Positions 28,825 through 41,410 of a DNA stretch of 64,000 nt are shown piece after piece. Below the pieces are notes generated by a model, which worked only from the letters and a program-made list of their open reading frames with translations, searched no databases and was not told the DNA's origin. Made by a program: the position numbers and the translations under genes. How positions within the stretch are numbered: position 1 is the stretch's first letter; each line of letters starts with the position of its first letter. The stretch is from Xanthomonas theicola. GTDB taxonomy: Bacteria > Pseudomonadota > Gammaproteobacteria > Xanthomonadales > Xanthomonadaceae. The stretch is taken from positions 2,458,001 through 2,522,000 of the forward strand of contig NZ_CP049017.1 of the NCBI RefSeq assembly GCF_014236795.1. The letters are read 5' to 3'.

Positions 28825-29199
28825 ATGCAGCTGACCCAGGACCTGCCCGATTACGCCTATGCTCTGCGCATGGCCGACGGCCGCCAGGCGAAGGTGAACG
28901 ACCGCCTGCTGACCCGCAGCTTCATCCTGATGCCGGACACCCTGGTCGAGCACTGGGATGCATCGGCCGCGGCCGACCTGCAGCCGCAGCAGTTGCAGCC
29001 GTTGCTGGAATTGAATCCGGCGTTGGTGATCCTGGGCACCGGCGAGCGCCAGGTGTTCCCGTCCGCGGCCGCCCTCGCCGCCTGCCTCACCCGCGGCATC
29101 GGCATCGAGGTCATGAACAACGCCGCCGCCGCGCGCACCTACAACGTGCTGGCCGCCGAGGGCCGGCGCGTGGCGGTGGGTTTCCTGCTCGAAGGCTGA
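28825..29199 (+). CDS. Mth938-like domain-containing protein (DUF498)
   Basis: Cytosolic protein of 124 residues belonging to the Mth938/NDUFAF3 family, usually found beside yhbY in this group. Conserved pieces are LLTRSFILMPDTLVEHW, PALVILGTGERQVFP and GIGIEVMNNAAAARTYNVL. The biochemical role in bacteria is unknown; the eukaryotic relative assists complex I assembly. It starts 18 bases after yhbY and is likely co-transcribed. Confidence 0.9.
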   Translation: MQLTQDLPDYAYALRMADGRQAKVNDRLLTRSFILMPDTLVEHWDASAAADLQPQQLQPLLELNPALVILGTGERQVFPSAAALAACLTRGIGIEVMNNAAAARTYNVLAAEGRRVAVGFLLEG

Positions 29200-29230
29200 G
29201 CAGCGCCGCAGCCGCATTTTGCGGCGGTGG

Positions 29231-29583
29231 GCCGGTCACTTCTTCGGCAGATACGACAGCGGGTCCACCGGTTTGCCGTTGTAGCGGGCGACGCGGCGCT
29301 GCTTGCGGTCCACCGGACCGCGCGCCGCCGAGCGCCCGGCGCGCTGCGCCGGGCCGGGGATCCGCCCGAATACCAACATGCCGGTCACTTCTTCGGCAGG
29401 TACAGCAGCGGGTCCACCGGTTTGCCGTTGTAGCGGGCGACGCGGCGCTGCTTGCGGTCCACCGGACCGCGCGCCGCCGAGCGCCCGGCGCGCTGCGCCG
29501 GGCCGGGGATCCGCCCGAATACCAACATGCCGGTCACTTCTTCGGCAGGTACAGCAGCGGGTCCACCGGTTTGCCGTTGTAGC
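29231..29583 (-). repeat. 149-bp tandem duplication derived from the 3' end of nlpD
   Basis: The block starting GCCGGTCACTTCTTCGGCAG occurs at 29,231, 29,380 and 29,529, a period of exactly 149 bp. The third occurrence is the true end of nlpD (codons for YNGKPVDPLLYLPKK and stop). The two extra copies carry the same nlpD tail plus about 95 bp of spacer. Copy 1 has a few substitutions (Ser for Leu in the tail). Each extra copy on the minus strand could encode a 47-residue frame beginning MLVFGRIPGP and ending in the NlpD tail. Confidence 0.92.
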
Positions 29584-30310
29584 GGATCTCGAAGTGCAGC
29601 ATGTCGCGCGCGGCGCCGCTGCGGCCCATCTCGGCGATCTGCTCGCCGGCCTTGAGGTTCTGGCCTTCGTTGACCAAACGCTTGCGATTATGGCCATAGG
29701 CCGACAGCCACTGCTCGTTGTGCTTGACGATGATCAGCTCGCCATAGCCGACCAGGCCGGCGCCCGAGTACACCACCACTCCATCGGCGGCCGCACGCAC
29801 CGCCTGGCCGTTGCTGCCGGCGATGTCCACGCCCTGCTTGGTCGCCTCGCCGCCGACGAAGCGGCCGACCACCACACCTTCGGCCGGCCAGCGCCAGCTG
29901 AAACCACTGCTCACCGGGGTCGGCGCAGCGGCCGGCGGCCGCGCGGCCGCTGCGGGCGGTAGCGCCGCGCCGGGACCGGGACGGGCGGCGACCGTGCCGG
30001 CGCCCGGCGGATACAGCCTCAGCGACTGCCCAGGGTAGATCGTGTACGGCGGCGACAGCCGGTTCCAGGCGGCCAGGTCCTGCGCACTGATGTTGTTAGC
30101 ACGGGCGATCGCGTACAGCGTGTCGCCGCGGCGCACGGTGGCGCTGACCCCGGGCTTGGGTACCGACGCACGCGCCGCCACCGCGCTGGACGTGCCAGGC
30201 GCAGCGGACGTCCGCACCACGGTGGCGCTGCTGCATGCGCCCAACCCTATCGCCATCAGCAGCCACACGCTGCCAAGCAGGCCATTGCGCACCACCCGAT
30301 CGACGCTCAT
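29534..30310 (-). CDS. nlpD: NlpD-type murein hydrolase activator lipoprotein (LysM and LytM domains)
   Basis: Outer-membrane lipoprotein that activates cell-separation amidases. The 258 residues have a signal peptide ending in lipobox LGAC (Cys about 26), a LysM domain near 60-105 (VRRGDTLYAIARANNISAQDLAAWN) and a Pro/Ala linker. The LytM/M23 domain is C-terminal, with GVDIAGSNGQAVRAAADGVVVYSG and HFEIRYNGKPVDPLLYL. The metal ligands typical of active M23 enzymes appear incomplete, as in NlpD activators. The ATG at 30310 overlaps the yqaA stop (ATGA). The 3' end is tandemly duplicated downstream. Confidence 0.93.
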   Translation of the reverse strand: MSVDRVVRNGLLGSVWLLMAIGLGACSSATVVRTSAAPGTSSAVAARASVPKPGVSATVRRGDTLYAIARANNISAQDLAAWNRLSPPYTIYPGQSLRLYPPGAGTVAARPGPGAALPPAAAARPPAAAPTPVSSGFSWRWPAEGVVVGRFVGGEATKQGVDIAGSNGQAVRAAADGVVVYSGAGLVGYGELIIVKHNEQWLSAYGHNRKRLVNEGQNLKAGEQIAEMGRSGAARDMLHFEIRYNGKPVDPLLYLPKK

Positions 30311-30921
30311 CCGTACTTGGCTCTCCATATGACCCACACCACCAGCAGCACCAGGATCGCCATGGCGACCCAACCGAGCGGTTCGATCCAGCGACGCAGG
30401 GCGGCCTCGGCGCGCGGGCCGCCCAGGCGGATCGCGCCGGCCACCAGATACACGCGCTTGCCGCGGCCGACCAGCATGCTCGCCAGAAACGGCAGCAGCG
30501 GGATGCCGACGATGCCCGAGGCCCAGGTGAATATTTTCAGCGGAATCGGCGTGAAGCCGGCCAAGACCAGCAGCCAGAATGCCCGCCACGGCGACTCGGC
30601 GACCACTTCGCGCAGATGGCTCACCTGCGCGTCGATCTTCTGCACCCAGCCCAGCCACTCGATCAGCGGCTGCACCGCGGCGAAGGCGAAGTGGCCCAGC
30701 ATGTAGCCGACCAGCGCGCCGGCCAGCGCGCCGGCCAGGCTCAGCGTGGCGAACCACAGCGCCCGCCGCGGCTGCGCCAGCGACATCGGCGCCAGCATCA
30801 CTTCCGGCGGCACCGGGAACACGATCGCTTCGGCGAAGCTGAGCATGGTCAGCAACGCCGGGGCGCGGCGGTGCCGCGACCAGCCGATGGCGCGCTCGTA
30901 CAACGGTCCAAAAATCTTCAT
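30307..30921 (-). CDS. yqaA: YqaA/VTT-domain inner-membrane protein
   Basis: Polytopic membrane protein of 204 residues of the YqaA/DedA-like (SNARE-associated, VTT) family. Hydrophobic segments surround the reentrant-type motif EAIVFPVPPEVMLAPM near 30-45, and LAGFTPIPLKIFTWASGIV lies near 125. The function is unproven; relatives are linked to lipid scrambling and membrane homeostasis. It sits between pcm and nlpD, 19 bases after pcm. Confidence 0.9.
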   Translation of the reverse strand: MKIFGPLYERAIGWSRHRRAPALLTMLSFAEAIVFPVPPEVMLAPMSLAQPRRALWFATLSLAGALAGALVGYMLGHFAFAAVQPLIEWLGWVQKIDAQVSHLREVVAESPWRAFWLLVLAGFTPIPLKIFTWASGIVGIPLLPFLASMLVGRGKRVYLVAGAIRLGGPRAEAALRRWIEPLGWVAMAILVLLVVWVIWRAKYG

Positions 30922-30940
30922 CCCGCGCAGCTCCGGTAGT

Positions 30941-31618
30941 TCAATCCAGCATGCCCGACAGCAACGGGACGAAGGTCACCGGCGCCAGGATATCGTGTTC
31001 GATCCGGCCTTCGGCATCGCGGCGCAGGCGCACCAGCGACTGCGACGAGGGGCCGCCGATCGGCGCGACCAGGCAGCCGCCCGGCGCCAGCTGCTCCACC
31101 AGCGCATCGACCAGCGCCGGCGCCGCGGCAGTGACCACGATCGCATCGTAGGGGCCGTGCGCGGCCCAGCCGACGCGGCCGTCGTCGTGCTTGCTGCGCA
31201 CATTCATGCCGAGCTGGCGCAAGCGCTTGCGCGCCTGCCGCAGCAACTCGCCGATGCGCTCGACGGTGTAGACCTCCAGCCCCAGCGCGGCCAGGATCGC
31301 GGCCTGGTAGCCGGACCCGGTGCCCACTTCCAGCACCTTCTTCGGCGCCGCCTCGCGCACGGTCTCGGTCATCCGCGCCACCACCCACGGCTGCGAGATG
31401 GTCTGGCCGTGGCCGATCGGCAGCGCGGTGTCCTCGTAGGCGCGCGAGGCCAGCGCCTCGTCGATGAACAGGTGCCGCGGCACGGTACGCACTGCGTTGA
31501 GCACGGCTTCGTCGCCGATGCCGGCGTCGCGCAGGCGCTCGACCAGGCGGTCGCGCACGCGCTGCGAGGTCATGCCGATGCCGATCGCTTCCGGTTGCAG
31601 GCGCAGCCGTGGTGTCAT
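30941..31618 (-). CDS. pcm: Protein-L-isoaspartate O-methyltransferase
   Basis: Repairs isoaspartyl residues in aged proteins using S-adenosylmethionine. The 225 residues contain [19 protein letters not shown] near 70 and the SAM motif [16 protein letters not shown] near 95, both family signatures. The ATG at 31618 overlaps the surE stop as ATGA, so the two stationary-phase repair genes are translationally coupled, as is common for surE-pcm. Confidence 0.97.
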   Translation of the reverse strand: MTPRLRLQPEAIGIGMTSQRVRDRLVERLRDAGIGDEAVLNAVRTVPRHLFIDEALASRAYEDTALPIGHGQTISQPWVVARMTETVREAAPKKVLEVGTGSGYQAAILAALGLEVYTVERIGELLRQARKRLRQLGMNVRSKHDDGRVGWAAHGPYDAIVVTAAAPALVDALVEQLAPGGCLVAPIGGPSSQSLVRLRRDAEGRIEHDILAPVTFVPLLSGMLD

Positions 31619-32394
31619 GCCGGGTCGTCCAGCGCGGCGCTGAGCCCACCGACCCAACTGGCGACCTTGTCCAGTGCCTGGTAGCGGGTCAGGTCGACCT
31701 GGATCGGGGTGATCGAGATGAAGCCGGTGCGCACCGCGTGGAAATCGGTCCCGGGACCGGCGTCCTGCTCCAAACCGGCCGGGCCGATCCAGTACACGGT
31801 GCCGCCGCGCGGGTCCGGCTGCGGCAGGCACGGTTCGGAGCGGTGGCGGTTGCCGAGTCGGGTGACCTCGAAGCCCTTGACCTCGCTCCACGGCAGGTCC
31901 GGCACATTGACGTTGAGGATGGTGTCGGCCGGCAGCGGATCGGCCTTCAGCCGCGCCACGATCTCCACCGCCGCACGCGCCGCGGTCTGGAAGTGCTTCG
32001 GTTCGTGATTGCGGGTGACCAGCGACACCGCCACCGCTGGCAGGCCCAGGAAGCGGCCTTCCATCGCCGCGGACACGGTACCGGAATAAATCACGTCGTC
32101 GCCGAGGTTGGCCGCGTTGTTGATGCCCGAGACCACGATGTCCGGCTCGTGCTCGAGCATGCCGGTGAGCGCCAGGTGCACGCAGTCGGTCGGCGTGCCG
32201 GCCACGCTGCAGGTGGACGGGTCGATGCGCTTGAGCCGGATCGGCAGGTCCAGGGTCAGCGAATTGCTCGCCCCGGAACGGTCGCGGTCGGGCGCGACCA
32301 CGGTCACTTCATGGCCCGCGCCGCGCAGTTGCTCGGCCAGCATCCTGATGCCGGGGGCGTCGACGCCGTCGTCGTTAGAAACCAGAACGCGCAT
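31615..32394 (-). CDS. surE: 5'/3'-nucleotidase SurE
   Basis: Metal-dependent nucleotidase and exopolyphosphatase of stationary phase. The 259 residues start [19 protein letters not shown], containing the catalytic DD and metal-binding residues, with [26 protein letters not shown] near 90. An ATG at 32418 would add eight unconserved residues, so 32394 is preferred. First gene of the surE-pcm-yqaA-nlpD run. Confidence 0.97.
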   Translation of the reverse strand: MRVLVSNDDGVDAPGIRMLAEQLRGAGHEVTVVAPDRDRSGASNSLTLDLPIRLKRIDPSTCSVAGTPTDCVHLALTGMLEHEPDIVVSGINNAANLGDDVIYSGTVSAAMEGRFLGLPAVAVSLVTRNHEPKHFQTAARAAVEIVARLKADPLPADTILNVNVPDLPWSEVKGFEVTRLGNRHRSEPCLPQPDPRGGTVYWIGPAGLEQDAGPGTDFHAVRTGFISITPIQVDLTRYQALDKVASWVGGLSAALDDPA

Positions 32395-32490
32395 GGTGCT
32401 CCTCGGAAACCCCGGCATGATACCGGATGCTTTCTGTCAAGTCGCCGACAGCGCGCTTGCGCGACGGCATAGGCGGGTTAGGCTGTGCGC

Positions 32491-33027
32491 ATGTCGCAGC
32501 CCGAAGACGAAGATCCCGCCGCCCTGTTCCGCGCGGCGATCGGTGCGGTCACGCCGATCGAGGCGACGCCGCCGGCCAACCCCAAGCCGCGGCCGAAGCC
32601 GCGCGCGCGCATGGCCGAGCGCGACGAGGCCGAGGCGCACGGCGAGTTCCAGCGCCTGCTGCGCGACGCCTCGCCGCTGGAGGCCGGCGACACCGCAAGC
32701 TACCGGCGCGACGCGCTGCCGCCACGCAGCTTCCAGCGCCTGAAGCGCGGCCAGTTCTCGGTGCAGGACGAGCTCGACCTGCATGGCGCCACCGCCGCCC
32801 AGGCCGAGACGCTGCTGCGCCAGTTCCTGCTCGAAGCGCACGCGCACGAGTACGGCTGCGTGCGCATCATCCACGGCAAGGGCCGGCAGTCCGATGGCGG
32901 CGCGCCGGTGCTGAAGAACCTGGTCGACCGCCTGCTGCGCCTGCGCAACGACGTGCTCGCCTTCCATTCGGCCCCGGCCGCGCAAGGCGGCACCGGGGCG
33001 ATGCTGGTGCTGCTGGCGCGGCGCTGA
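32491..33027 (+). CDS. Smr-domain protein
   Basis: The 178-residue product has a basic, Pro-rich N-terminus and a C-terminal Smr domain (DELDLHGATAAQAETLLRQF, then YGCVRIIHGKGRQSDGGAPVLKNLVDRLL). The DLHG and HGKG motifs are the Smr nuclease/DNA-binding signatures. It resembles the SmrA/SmrB group; SmrB cleaves mRNA at collided ribosomes in E. coli, but orthology is not certain. An ATG at 32491 is used; a GTG two codons earlier is possible. It diverges from surE. Confidence 0.9.
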   Translation: MSQPEDEDPAALFRAAIGAVTPIEATPPANPKPRPKPRARMAERDEAEAHGEFQRLLRDASPLEAGDTASYRRDALPPRSFQRLKRGQFSVQDELDLHGATAAQAETLLRQFLLEAHAHEYGCVRIIHGKGRQSDGGAPVLKNLVDRLLRLRNDVLAFHSAPAAQGGTGAMLVLLARR

Positions 33028-33118
33028 GATCCACCGAGTCCCGGAATCCGGGCAGCGGCGGTCGCGCACCCGGCACGCGCGCTCGCTCTTCGCGGCTCGG
33101 CCGCTGTGGCAATCGGAT

Positions 33119-33710
33119 GGAAGGGACCGGCAAAGCATCGCGAGCGTCGGTGACGTCGACGCGTGCGGTGCGCCTGCTGCAGGAGCGCGTGATCGAGCAG
33201 CTCGGGTCCAACCGGCTGATCCCGGTCGACTTCCGCGTGATCGCCGCGACCAAGGCCGACCTCGGCGAGCTCTCGGCCGACGGCCGCTTCCGCGCCGACC
33301 TGCACTTCCGCCTCAACGTCATCGCCCTGGACCTGCCGCCGCTGCGCACCCGGCGCGAGGGCATCGCGCTGCTGTTCGAGCATTTCGTCGGGCAGTCGGC
33401 GCTGCGCATGAACCGGCCACCGCCGATCGGCGAGGCCGCGGCGCGCGAGCTGCTCGGGCATGCCTGACCCGGCAACGTGCGCAAGCAGGCCGAGCGCTTC
33501 GCGCTGGGGCTCAAGACCGCACCGGGCCAGAACCCGCCGGACCGGCCGCTGCCGCTGAACCAGGCGGTGGAGGCCTACGAGCGCGGCCTCATCGGCGAGG
33601 AGCTGCGGCGCCGGCACGGCAACATCTCGCGCGCGGCCGAGGCCCTGCAGATCGCCAAGACCACCCTGTTCGACAAGATCCGCAAGTACGGCATCGAGGA
33701 GCGCGGCTGA
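33119..33710 (+). pseudogene. Decayed sigma-54-dependent response regulator (DctD/NtrC type), C-terminal part
   Basis: The frame reads RVIEQLGSNRLIPVDFRVIAATKADLGELS, FRADLHFRLNVIALDLPPLRTRREGIALLF and ends with a Fis-type helix-turn-helix (RRHGNISRAAEALQIAKTTLFDKIRKYGI). The receiver domain, Walker A and B regions are missing. A TGA at 33,465-33,467 stands where the conserved Trp of the H-x-W-P-G-N-V-R motif belongs, and about three residues are lost after it. It is a remnant inserted or decayed in the core block between smr and truD. Confidence 0.85.
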
Positions 33711-33860
33711 GCGTGCGCCGCACGATCGAGCGCTGACGGAAGGCGGACACCGGCGAGGCGCAACGCGCAACGCCGGCGTCTGGCCCCGGGGCGCCGGCCC
33801 AGGCAACTCACGCGCCTGGCGACATCCACACCGTACGCCCGGCCGCCGGCCCCGTCCCTT

Positions 33861-34919
33861 TCAGTCTTCCGCGGCCGCCGGCGGCCGCGGCGCGTCGGCG
33901 ATCTCGCCGATCTCCTGCAGCACCGCGGTGGCATAGCAGCCGGGCGGCAACGCGAACGCCAGTTGCAGCACATCCGCGTCCAGCCACTGGTAGGCCAGCG
34001 CCTGCGGCCGCAGCCGCAACGCGCGCCGCTCCTGCTTCAGGCCGGCCTGTTCCAGCCCGGCACGCAGCGCCAGCGATGCGGCGTCGGCCAGCGCGGCCCG
34101 TTCCAGGTCCGCGGCGGCGTCGCGGCTGCGCAACTCGCCGGCGCCCCACAGCGGGCCGCTGGGGTGGATGTCGAAGCGCGCCAGGCGCTCGGCCAGCGTC
34201 TGGCTCCACGGCTCCGGCCCGAACACGCTGCGCGAGCCGTCCAGCATCCAGACCTCTCCGTCCAGCGGCCGGTCCCAGTCGTCCTGCGCCACGCGCCGCG
34301 CCAGCACCCGGTTGAACAGCGCCGAGCGCGCGGCCGACAGCAGCAGCGAGCGCTGGTCCTTGCGCATGCGGCGGCCGCCGAACATCGCCAGCGCCGCGGC
34401 CACGTTGCCGCCGTCGCGGCCGAAGCGCTGTTCGCCGAACCAGTTGGGGAGGCCGCGCGCGGCGATCGCGTCCAGGCGCTGCTCGATCGCCGCGCGCGCG
34501 CCCTGCACCTGGCGCAGCACCAGCACGAAGCGGTTGCCGGCCAGCGTGCCGCGCTGCAGCTTGCGGCTGTGCCAGGTCGAGGCGACCACCTGCACGTCGG
34601 CGTCGTCCAGCAGCGCCAGATCCGGCGCTACCCGCCTGGGCAGGTGCACGCTGAACCACTGGGTGGTGAGCGCATGGCGGTCCTTCAACCCGGCGTAGCC
34701 GACCGCCATCTCCGGCAGGCCGGCCCACTGCGCCAGACGCTTGGCGACGAAGGCGGTGTTCTGGCCGCGCTTGCGCACGGTCAGCAGCAGGTGCTCGCCC
34801 TCTCCGCTGGGCTCAAAGCCCGGCAGTTCGTCGACCTGGAAGTCCTCCGGCGCGCTGCGCAGAGTCGCGCGAAGGACGGAAGGGCCGTGGGCCCGCGGCA
34901 AGGAAGCGACATCGGTCAT
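33861..34919 (-). CDS. truD: tRNA pseudouridine(13) synthase TruD
   Basis: Isomerises U13 of certain tRNAs. The 352-residue product shows the TruD motif [18 protein letters not shown] near 75 with the catalytic Asp, then [18 protein letters not shown] near 150. The ATG at 34919 ([12 protein letters not shown]) is preferred; the frame continues upstream to 35117 without homology. About 200 bases without a recognised feature separate it from ispF, although these genes are usually adjacent. Confidence 0.96.
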   Translation of the reverse strand: MTDVASLPRAHGPSVLRATLRSAPEDFQVDELPGFEPSGEGEHLLLTVRKRGQNTAFVAKRLAQWAGLPEMAVGYAGLKDRHALTTQWFSVHLPRRVAPDLALLDDADVQVVASTWHSRKLQRGTLAGNRFVLVLRQVQGARAAIEQRLDAIAARGLPNWFGEQRFGRDGGNVAAALAMFGGRRMRKDQRSLLLSAARSALFNRVLARRVAQDDWDRPLDGEVWMLDGSRSVFGPEPWSQTLAERLARFDIHPSGPLWGAGELRSRDAAADLERAALADAASLALRAGLEQAGLKQERRALRLRPQALAYQWLDADVLQLAFALPPGCYATAVLQEIGEIADAPRPPAAAED

Positions 34920-35120
34920 GGTGGGGAACCTGTGCGGCCTGCGTCCGGAGCGGACGGCGGGCGCGGAAAGAGGGAACAGCGCGGACGCGGCGATAACCTT
35001 GGGGTAGACGGCCTGCGCGGACATCCCGCCCTGGGTCGGGTCCTCGACCGCCCTGTCTGGCCGGGGGCGGACGCGCGCAGCACCGGACACCCGCTGCCAC
35101 GGCGGACGCCCGTGCAAAGG

Positions 35121-35612
35121 CTACGGCCGGTGCAGCAGCACCGCCGCCTGCGCGGCGATGCCCTCGCCGCGCCCGGTGAAACCGAGCTGCTCGCTGGTGG
35201 TGGCCTTGACGCTGACGCGTTCGATGCCGACCTGCAGCAGCGCGGCCAGGCGTTCGCGCATCGCCGGCGCATGCGGGCCGACCTTGGGTTGCTCGCAGAC
35301 CACGGTGACGTCGGCGTTGCCCAACTGCCAGCCGCGCTCGCGCAGCAACTGCGCGCAATGGACCAGGAACTGCGCACTATCGGCGCCCTGCCAGCGCGGG
35401 TCCGACGGCGGGAAATGCTGGCCGATGTCGCCCAGCGCCAACGCGCCGAGCAGCGCGTCGCACAGCGCATGGATCACCACGTCGCCGTCGCTGTGCGCGA
35501 GCACGCCGCGCGCGTGCGGCACGCGCACGCCGCCGAGCATGACGTGGTCGCCATCGCCGAAGGCGTGCACGTCGTAGCCCTGGCCGATACGGAAGGGAGG
35601 AAAGTCAGGCAT
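35121..35612 (-). CDS. ispF: 2-C-methyl-D-erythritol 2,4-cyclodiphosphate synthase
   Basis: MEP-pathway enzyme of isoprenoid synthesis. The 163 residues include [21 protein letters not shown] (metal ligands D and H) and [20 protein letters not shown], the family signatures, and the C-terminal [23 protein letters not shown]. It lies 78 bases downstream of ispD on the same strand. Confidence 0.97.
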   Translation of the reverse strand: MPDFPPFRIGQGYDVHAFGDGDHVMLGGVRVPHARGVLAHSDGDVVIHALCDALLGALALGDIGQHFPPSDPRWQGADSAQFLVHCAQLLRERGWQLGNADVTVVCEQPKVGPHAPAMRERLAALLQVGIERVSVKATTSEQLGFTGRGEGIAAQAAVLLHRP

Positions 35613-35690
35613 GGGCGTGGAAGGATCGCAAGAGGAAAAAGGGACGGCGCAGCGCGAGGACGCGGCGCCCGAGGGGGCGGCGCGGCCGCT

Positions 35691-36392
35691 TCATGGCTGC
35701 CGCGCGCGCAGGAACAGCGCGAACTCGAAACGCGCCAGGTCGGCCGGGGTGGTGACCTTGAAGTTGTCCTCGGCGCCTTCCACCAGCAGCGGCCGCAGGC
35801 CGAGCAGCTCCATGGCCATCGCGTCGTCGGTGACCTCGACGCCGGCGGCCGCGGCCTGCTCCAGCGCCCGGCTCAGTTGCAGGCGCCGGAACAGCTGCGG
35901 GGTCAGCGCGCGCCACAGGCGCTGGCGCGGCTCGGTGGCGTCGATGCCGCCATCGTCGCCGGCGCGCTTGAGCGTGTCGCGCACCGGCGCGGCCAGGATC
36001 GCGCCGACCGGATCGCCGCGCCCGGTTTCCAGCAACCGGTCCAGGTCGGCCAGCGCCAGGTTGGGCCGCGCCGCATCGTGCACCAGCACGAAATCGTCCG
36101 GCTTGACCGTCTCCGGCAATGCGTCCAGCGCGGCCAGCACCGAGCCGGCGCGGCTGGTCGCGCCGACGCAGGTCAGCACCGGCTTGCCGGCCAGTTCGGT
36201 CCAGCCCGGCCAATCGGCATCGTCGGCACCGAGCGCGACCATCGCCCCGGCCACCGCCGGATGCGCCAGCAAGGCCTCCAGCGCATGCGCGATCAACGCC
36301 CGCCCGCCCGCCTGCAGGTACTGCTTGGGTATGGCGCCGCCAAAGCGGGTGCCGCGGCCAGCGGCCGGCACCACCGCCCAGACCATGGCCAT
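35691..36392 (-). CDS. ispD: 2-C-methyl-D-erythritol 4-phosphate cytidylyltransferase
   Basis: Transfers CMP to MEP in the isoprenoid pathway. The 233 residues begin [19 protein letters not shown], with the nucleotide-binding loop and the following [22 protein letters not shown] lies near 105 and [12 protein letters not shown] near 190. The start overlaps the ftsB stop by one base (TGATG), typical of the eno-ftsB-ispD-ispF cluster. Confidence 0.97.
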   Translation of the reverse strand: MAMVWAVVPAAGRGTRFGGAIPKQYLQAGGRALIAHALEALLAHPAVAGAMVALGADDADWPGWTELAGKPVLTCVGATSRAGSVLAALDALPETVKPDDFVLVHDAARPNLALADLDRLLETGRGDPVGAILAAPVRDTLKRAGDDGGIDATEPRQRLWRALTPQLFRRLQLSRALEQAAAAGVEVTDDAMAMELLGLRPLLVEGAEDNFKVTTPADLARFEFALFLRARQP

Positions 36393-36739
36393 CAGGGTTG
36401 CTCGCTCGGTGGGGCCGGCGCCGGTGTCCCGTCGGCGGCCGGCGCGGCGGCCACCGGTGCGTCCTCGACGACGCGGTAGAACTTCTCGCCGGGCTTGATC
36501 ATGCCCAGCTCGCTGCGCGCGCGTTCCTCGATCGCCGCCTCACCGTCCTTGAGGTCCTTGACCTCGGCGGCGAGCGCGGCGTTGCGCTGCTGCAGGCCGT
36601 CGTTGTCGCGCTTCTGGTGCGCGACCTGGCTCTCGAGCACCAGGACCTCCCCGGAATTGCCCGGACCGAACCAGAAGCGGTACTGCAGCCACGCCAGCAG
36701 TCCCGCCAGCACCAGCAGCAGCCAGCGCCAGTTGCGCAC
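36392..36739 (-). CDS. ftsB: Cell division protein FtsB
   Basis: Small bitopic divisome protein that forms a complex with FtsL and FtsQ. The GTG at 36739, two bases after the eno stop, gives 115 residues: a transmembrane helix ([21 protein letters not shown]), a periplasmic coiled coil ([41 protein letters not shown]) and the conserved [15 protein letters not shown] Pro/Ala-rich tail of about 25 residues follows. The start and context are characteristic. Confidence 0.95.
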   Translation of the reverse strand: MRNWRWLLLVLAGLLAWLQYRFWFGPGNSGEVLVLESQVAHQKRDNDGLQQRNAALAAEVKDLKDGEAAIEERARSELGMIKPGEKFYRVVEDAPVAAAPAADGTPAPAPPSEQP

Positions 36740-36741
36740 GG

Positions 36742-38046
<1,305 letters not shown>

Positions 38047-38208
38047 TTACCAGGATAAGAAAGGGGATACCTGAAGCCGTCGGATTATGGCCGCAGCGCT
38101 GCTGCTTGCCAAATGCACCGCGTGGCGCTACGCCACGCCCCGCGTCCGCCACCGCCGGCGCGGGCGAGCGCGGGCGAGCGCGTCCGGCGCAGCCGCGCGA
38201 TCGCCCGC

Positions 38209-39045
38209 TCAGCCCAGCCCATGCTCAGGGAAACCGCTGCGCTTGGCGATCGTGTCCAGCGCCAACAGCGTTTCCAACAGCGCCTCCATCCTGTCCAGCG
38301 GCCAGGCGTTGGGGCCGTCGGAGAGCGCCTTGGACGGATCCGGATGGGTCTCGGCGAACACCCCGGCCACGCCCACCGCCACCGCCGCGCGCGCCAGCAC
38401 CGGCACGAACTCGCGCTGGCCGCCGGAACTGCCGCCCTGCCCGCCCGGCAGTTGCACCGAGTGGGTGGCGTCGAACACCACCGGACAGCCGGTTTCGCGC
38501 ATCACGCTCAGCGAGCGCATGTCGCTGACCAGGTTGTTGTAGCCGAAGCTGGCGCCGCGCTCGCAGACCATGATCTGCTCGTTGCCGGTGGACTTGGCCT
38601 TGTCGACCACCGGCTTCATGTCCCACGGCGACAGGAACTGGCCCTTCTTGATGTTGACCGGCTTGCCGGCGGCGCAGACGTTCTTGATGAAGTCGGTCTG
38701 CCGCACCAGGAACGCCGGGGTCTGCAGCACGTCGACCACCGCCGCCACTTCGTGCATCGGCGTGTACTCGTGCACGTCGGTGAGCACCGGCACGCCGATC
38801 TGCCGCTTCACCGCTTCCAGCACCTTCAGCCCCTGTTCCAGGCCGGGGCCGCGAAAGCTGGTGCCGGAGGTGCGGTTGGCCTTGTCGAAACTGGACTTGA
38901 AGATGAAATTGATCCCCAGCTTGCCGGCGATCTCCTTGAGCCTGCCGGCCACGTCCAGCTGCAACTGCATCGACTCGATCACGCATGGGCCGGCGATCAG
39001 GAACAGCGGCTGGTCCAGGCCGACGTCGAAGCCACACAGTTTCAT
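38209..39045 (-). CDS. kdsA: 3-deoxy-8-phosphooctulonate synthase
   Basis: Condenses phosphoenolpyruvate with arabinose-5-phosphate to make KDO-8-phosphate for lipopolysaccharide. The product (278 residues) begins [20 protein letters not shown] and carries [20 protein letters not shown] near 50 and [14 protein letters not shown] near 170. It lies between pyrG and eno, with 174 bases to eno; no feature was seen in that gap. Confidence 0.97.
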   Translation of the reverse strand: MKLCGFDVGLDQPLFLIAGPCVIESMQLQLDVAGRLKEIAGKLGINFIFKSSFDKANRTSGTSFRGPGLEQGLKVLEAVKRQIGVPVLTDVHEYTPMHEVAAVVDVLQTPAFLVRQTDFIKNVCAAGKPVNIKKGQFLSPWDMKPVVDKAKSTGNEQIMVCERGASFGYNNLVSDMRSLSVMRETGCPVVFDATHSVQLPGGQGGSSGGQREFVPVLARAAVAVGVAGVFAETHPDPSKALSDGPNAWPLDRMEALLETLLALDTIAKRSGFPEHGLG

Positions 39046-39063
39046 AAGGTCACCTATCGTTTG

Positions 39064-39178
39064 GCCCCTCTCCGGGCGGAGAGGGTTGGGATGCGGATAC
39101 GGGCCACGCCACGCTGGGATGAGCGCACGCCACTTCGCCCGTTCCCTCATCCGGCGCGCCGCCTTCTCCCTGGGGAGA
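39064..39178. repeat. Palindromic intergenic repeat between pyrG and kdsA
   Basis: The gap holds an 8-bp stem hairpin (CCCTCTCC-GGGC-GGAGAGGG, 39,066-39,085). It is followed by CCTCATCCGG and CTTCTCCCTGGGGAG near the other end. This layout (CCCCTCTCC...CCCTCATCCG...CTTCTCC) resembles the dispersed repetitive intergenic element common in Xanthomonas genomes. Only one copy lies in this window, so the repeat status is inferred. Confidence 0.55.
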
Positions 39179-39182
39179 TCAA

Positions 39183-41244
<2,062 letters not shown>

Positions 41245-41410
41245 GGCGTACTCCTGCGTGAGGCTGCAACGACAATGGGGATGCCGTCGCGGTTTTTCCA
41301 GTGCAAGGCTAGCGCGCCGCCCCGGCACCGGCCCTGAACACCGGCGACGTGCAAAAAGCCGCCGCAGACCGCACACTTCCGGATCTGCTTCGCGCCACCT
41401 GTTGAGACGC

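Noticed and set aside
33963..36479. An 838-residue plus-strand frame over truD, ispF and ispD
   Set aside because: GC-rich antisense frame. The minus-strand genes are unambiguous.
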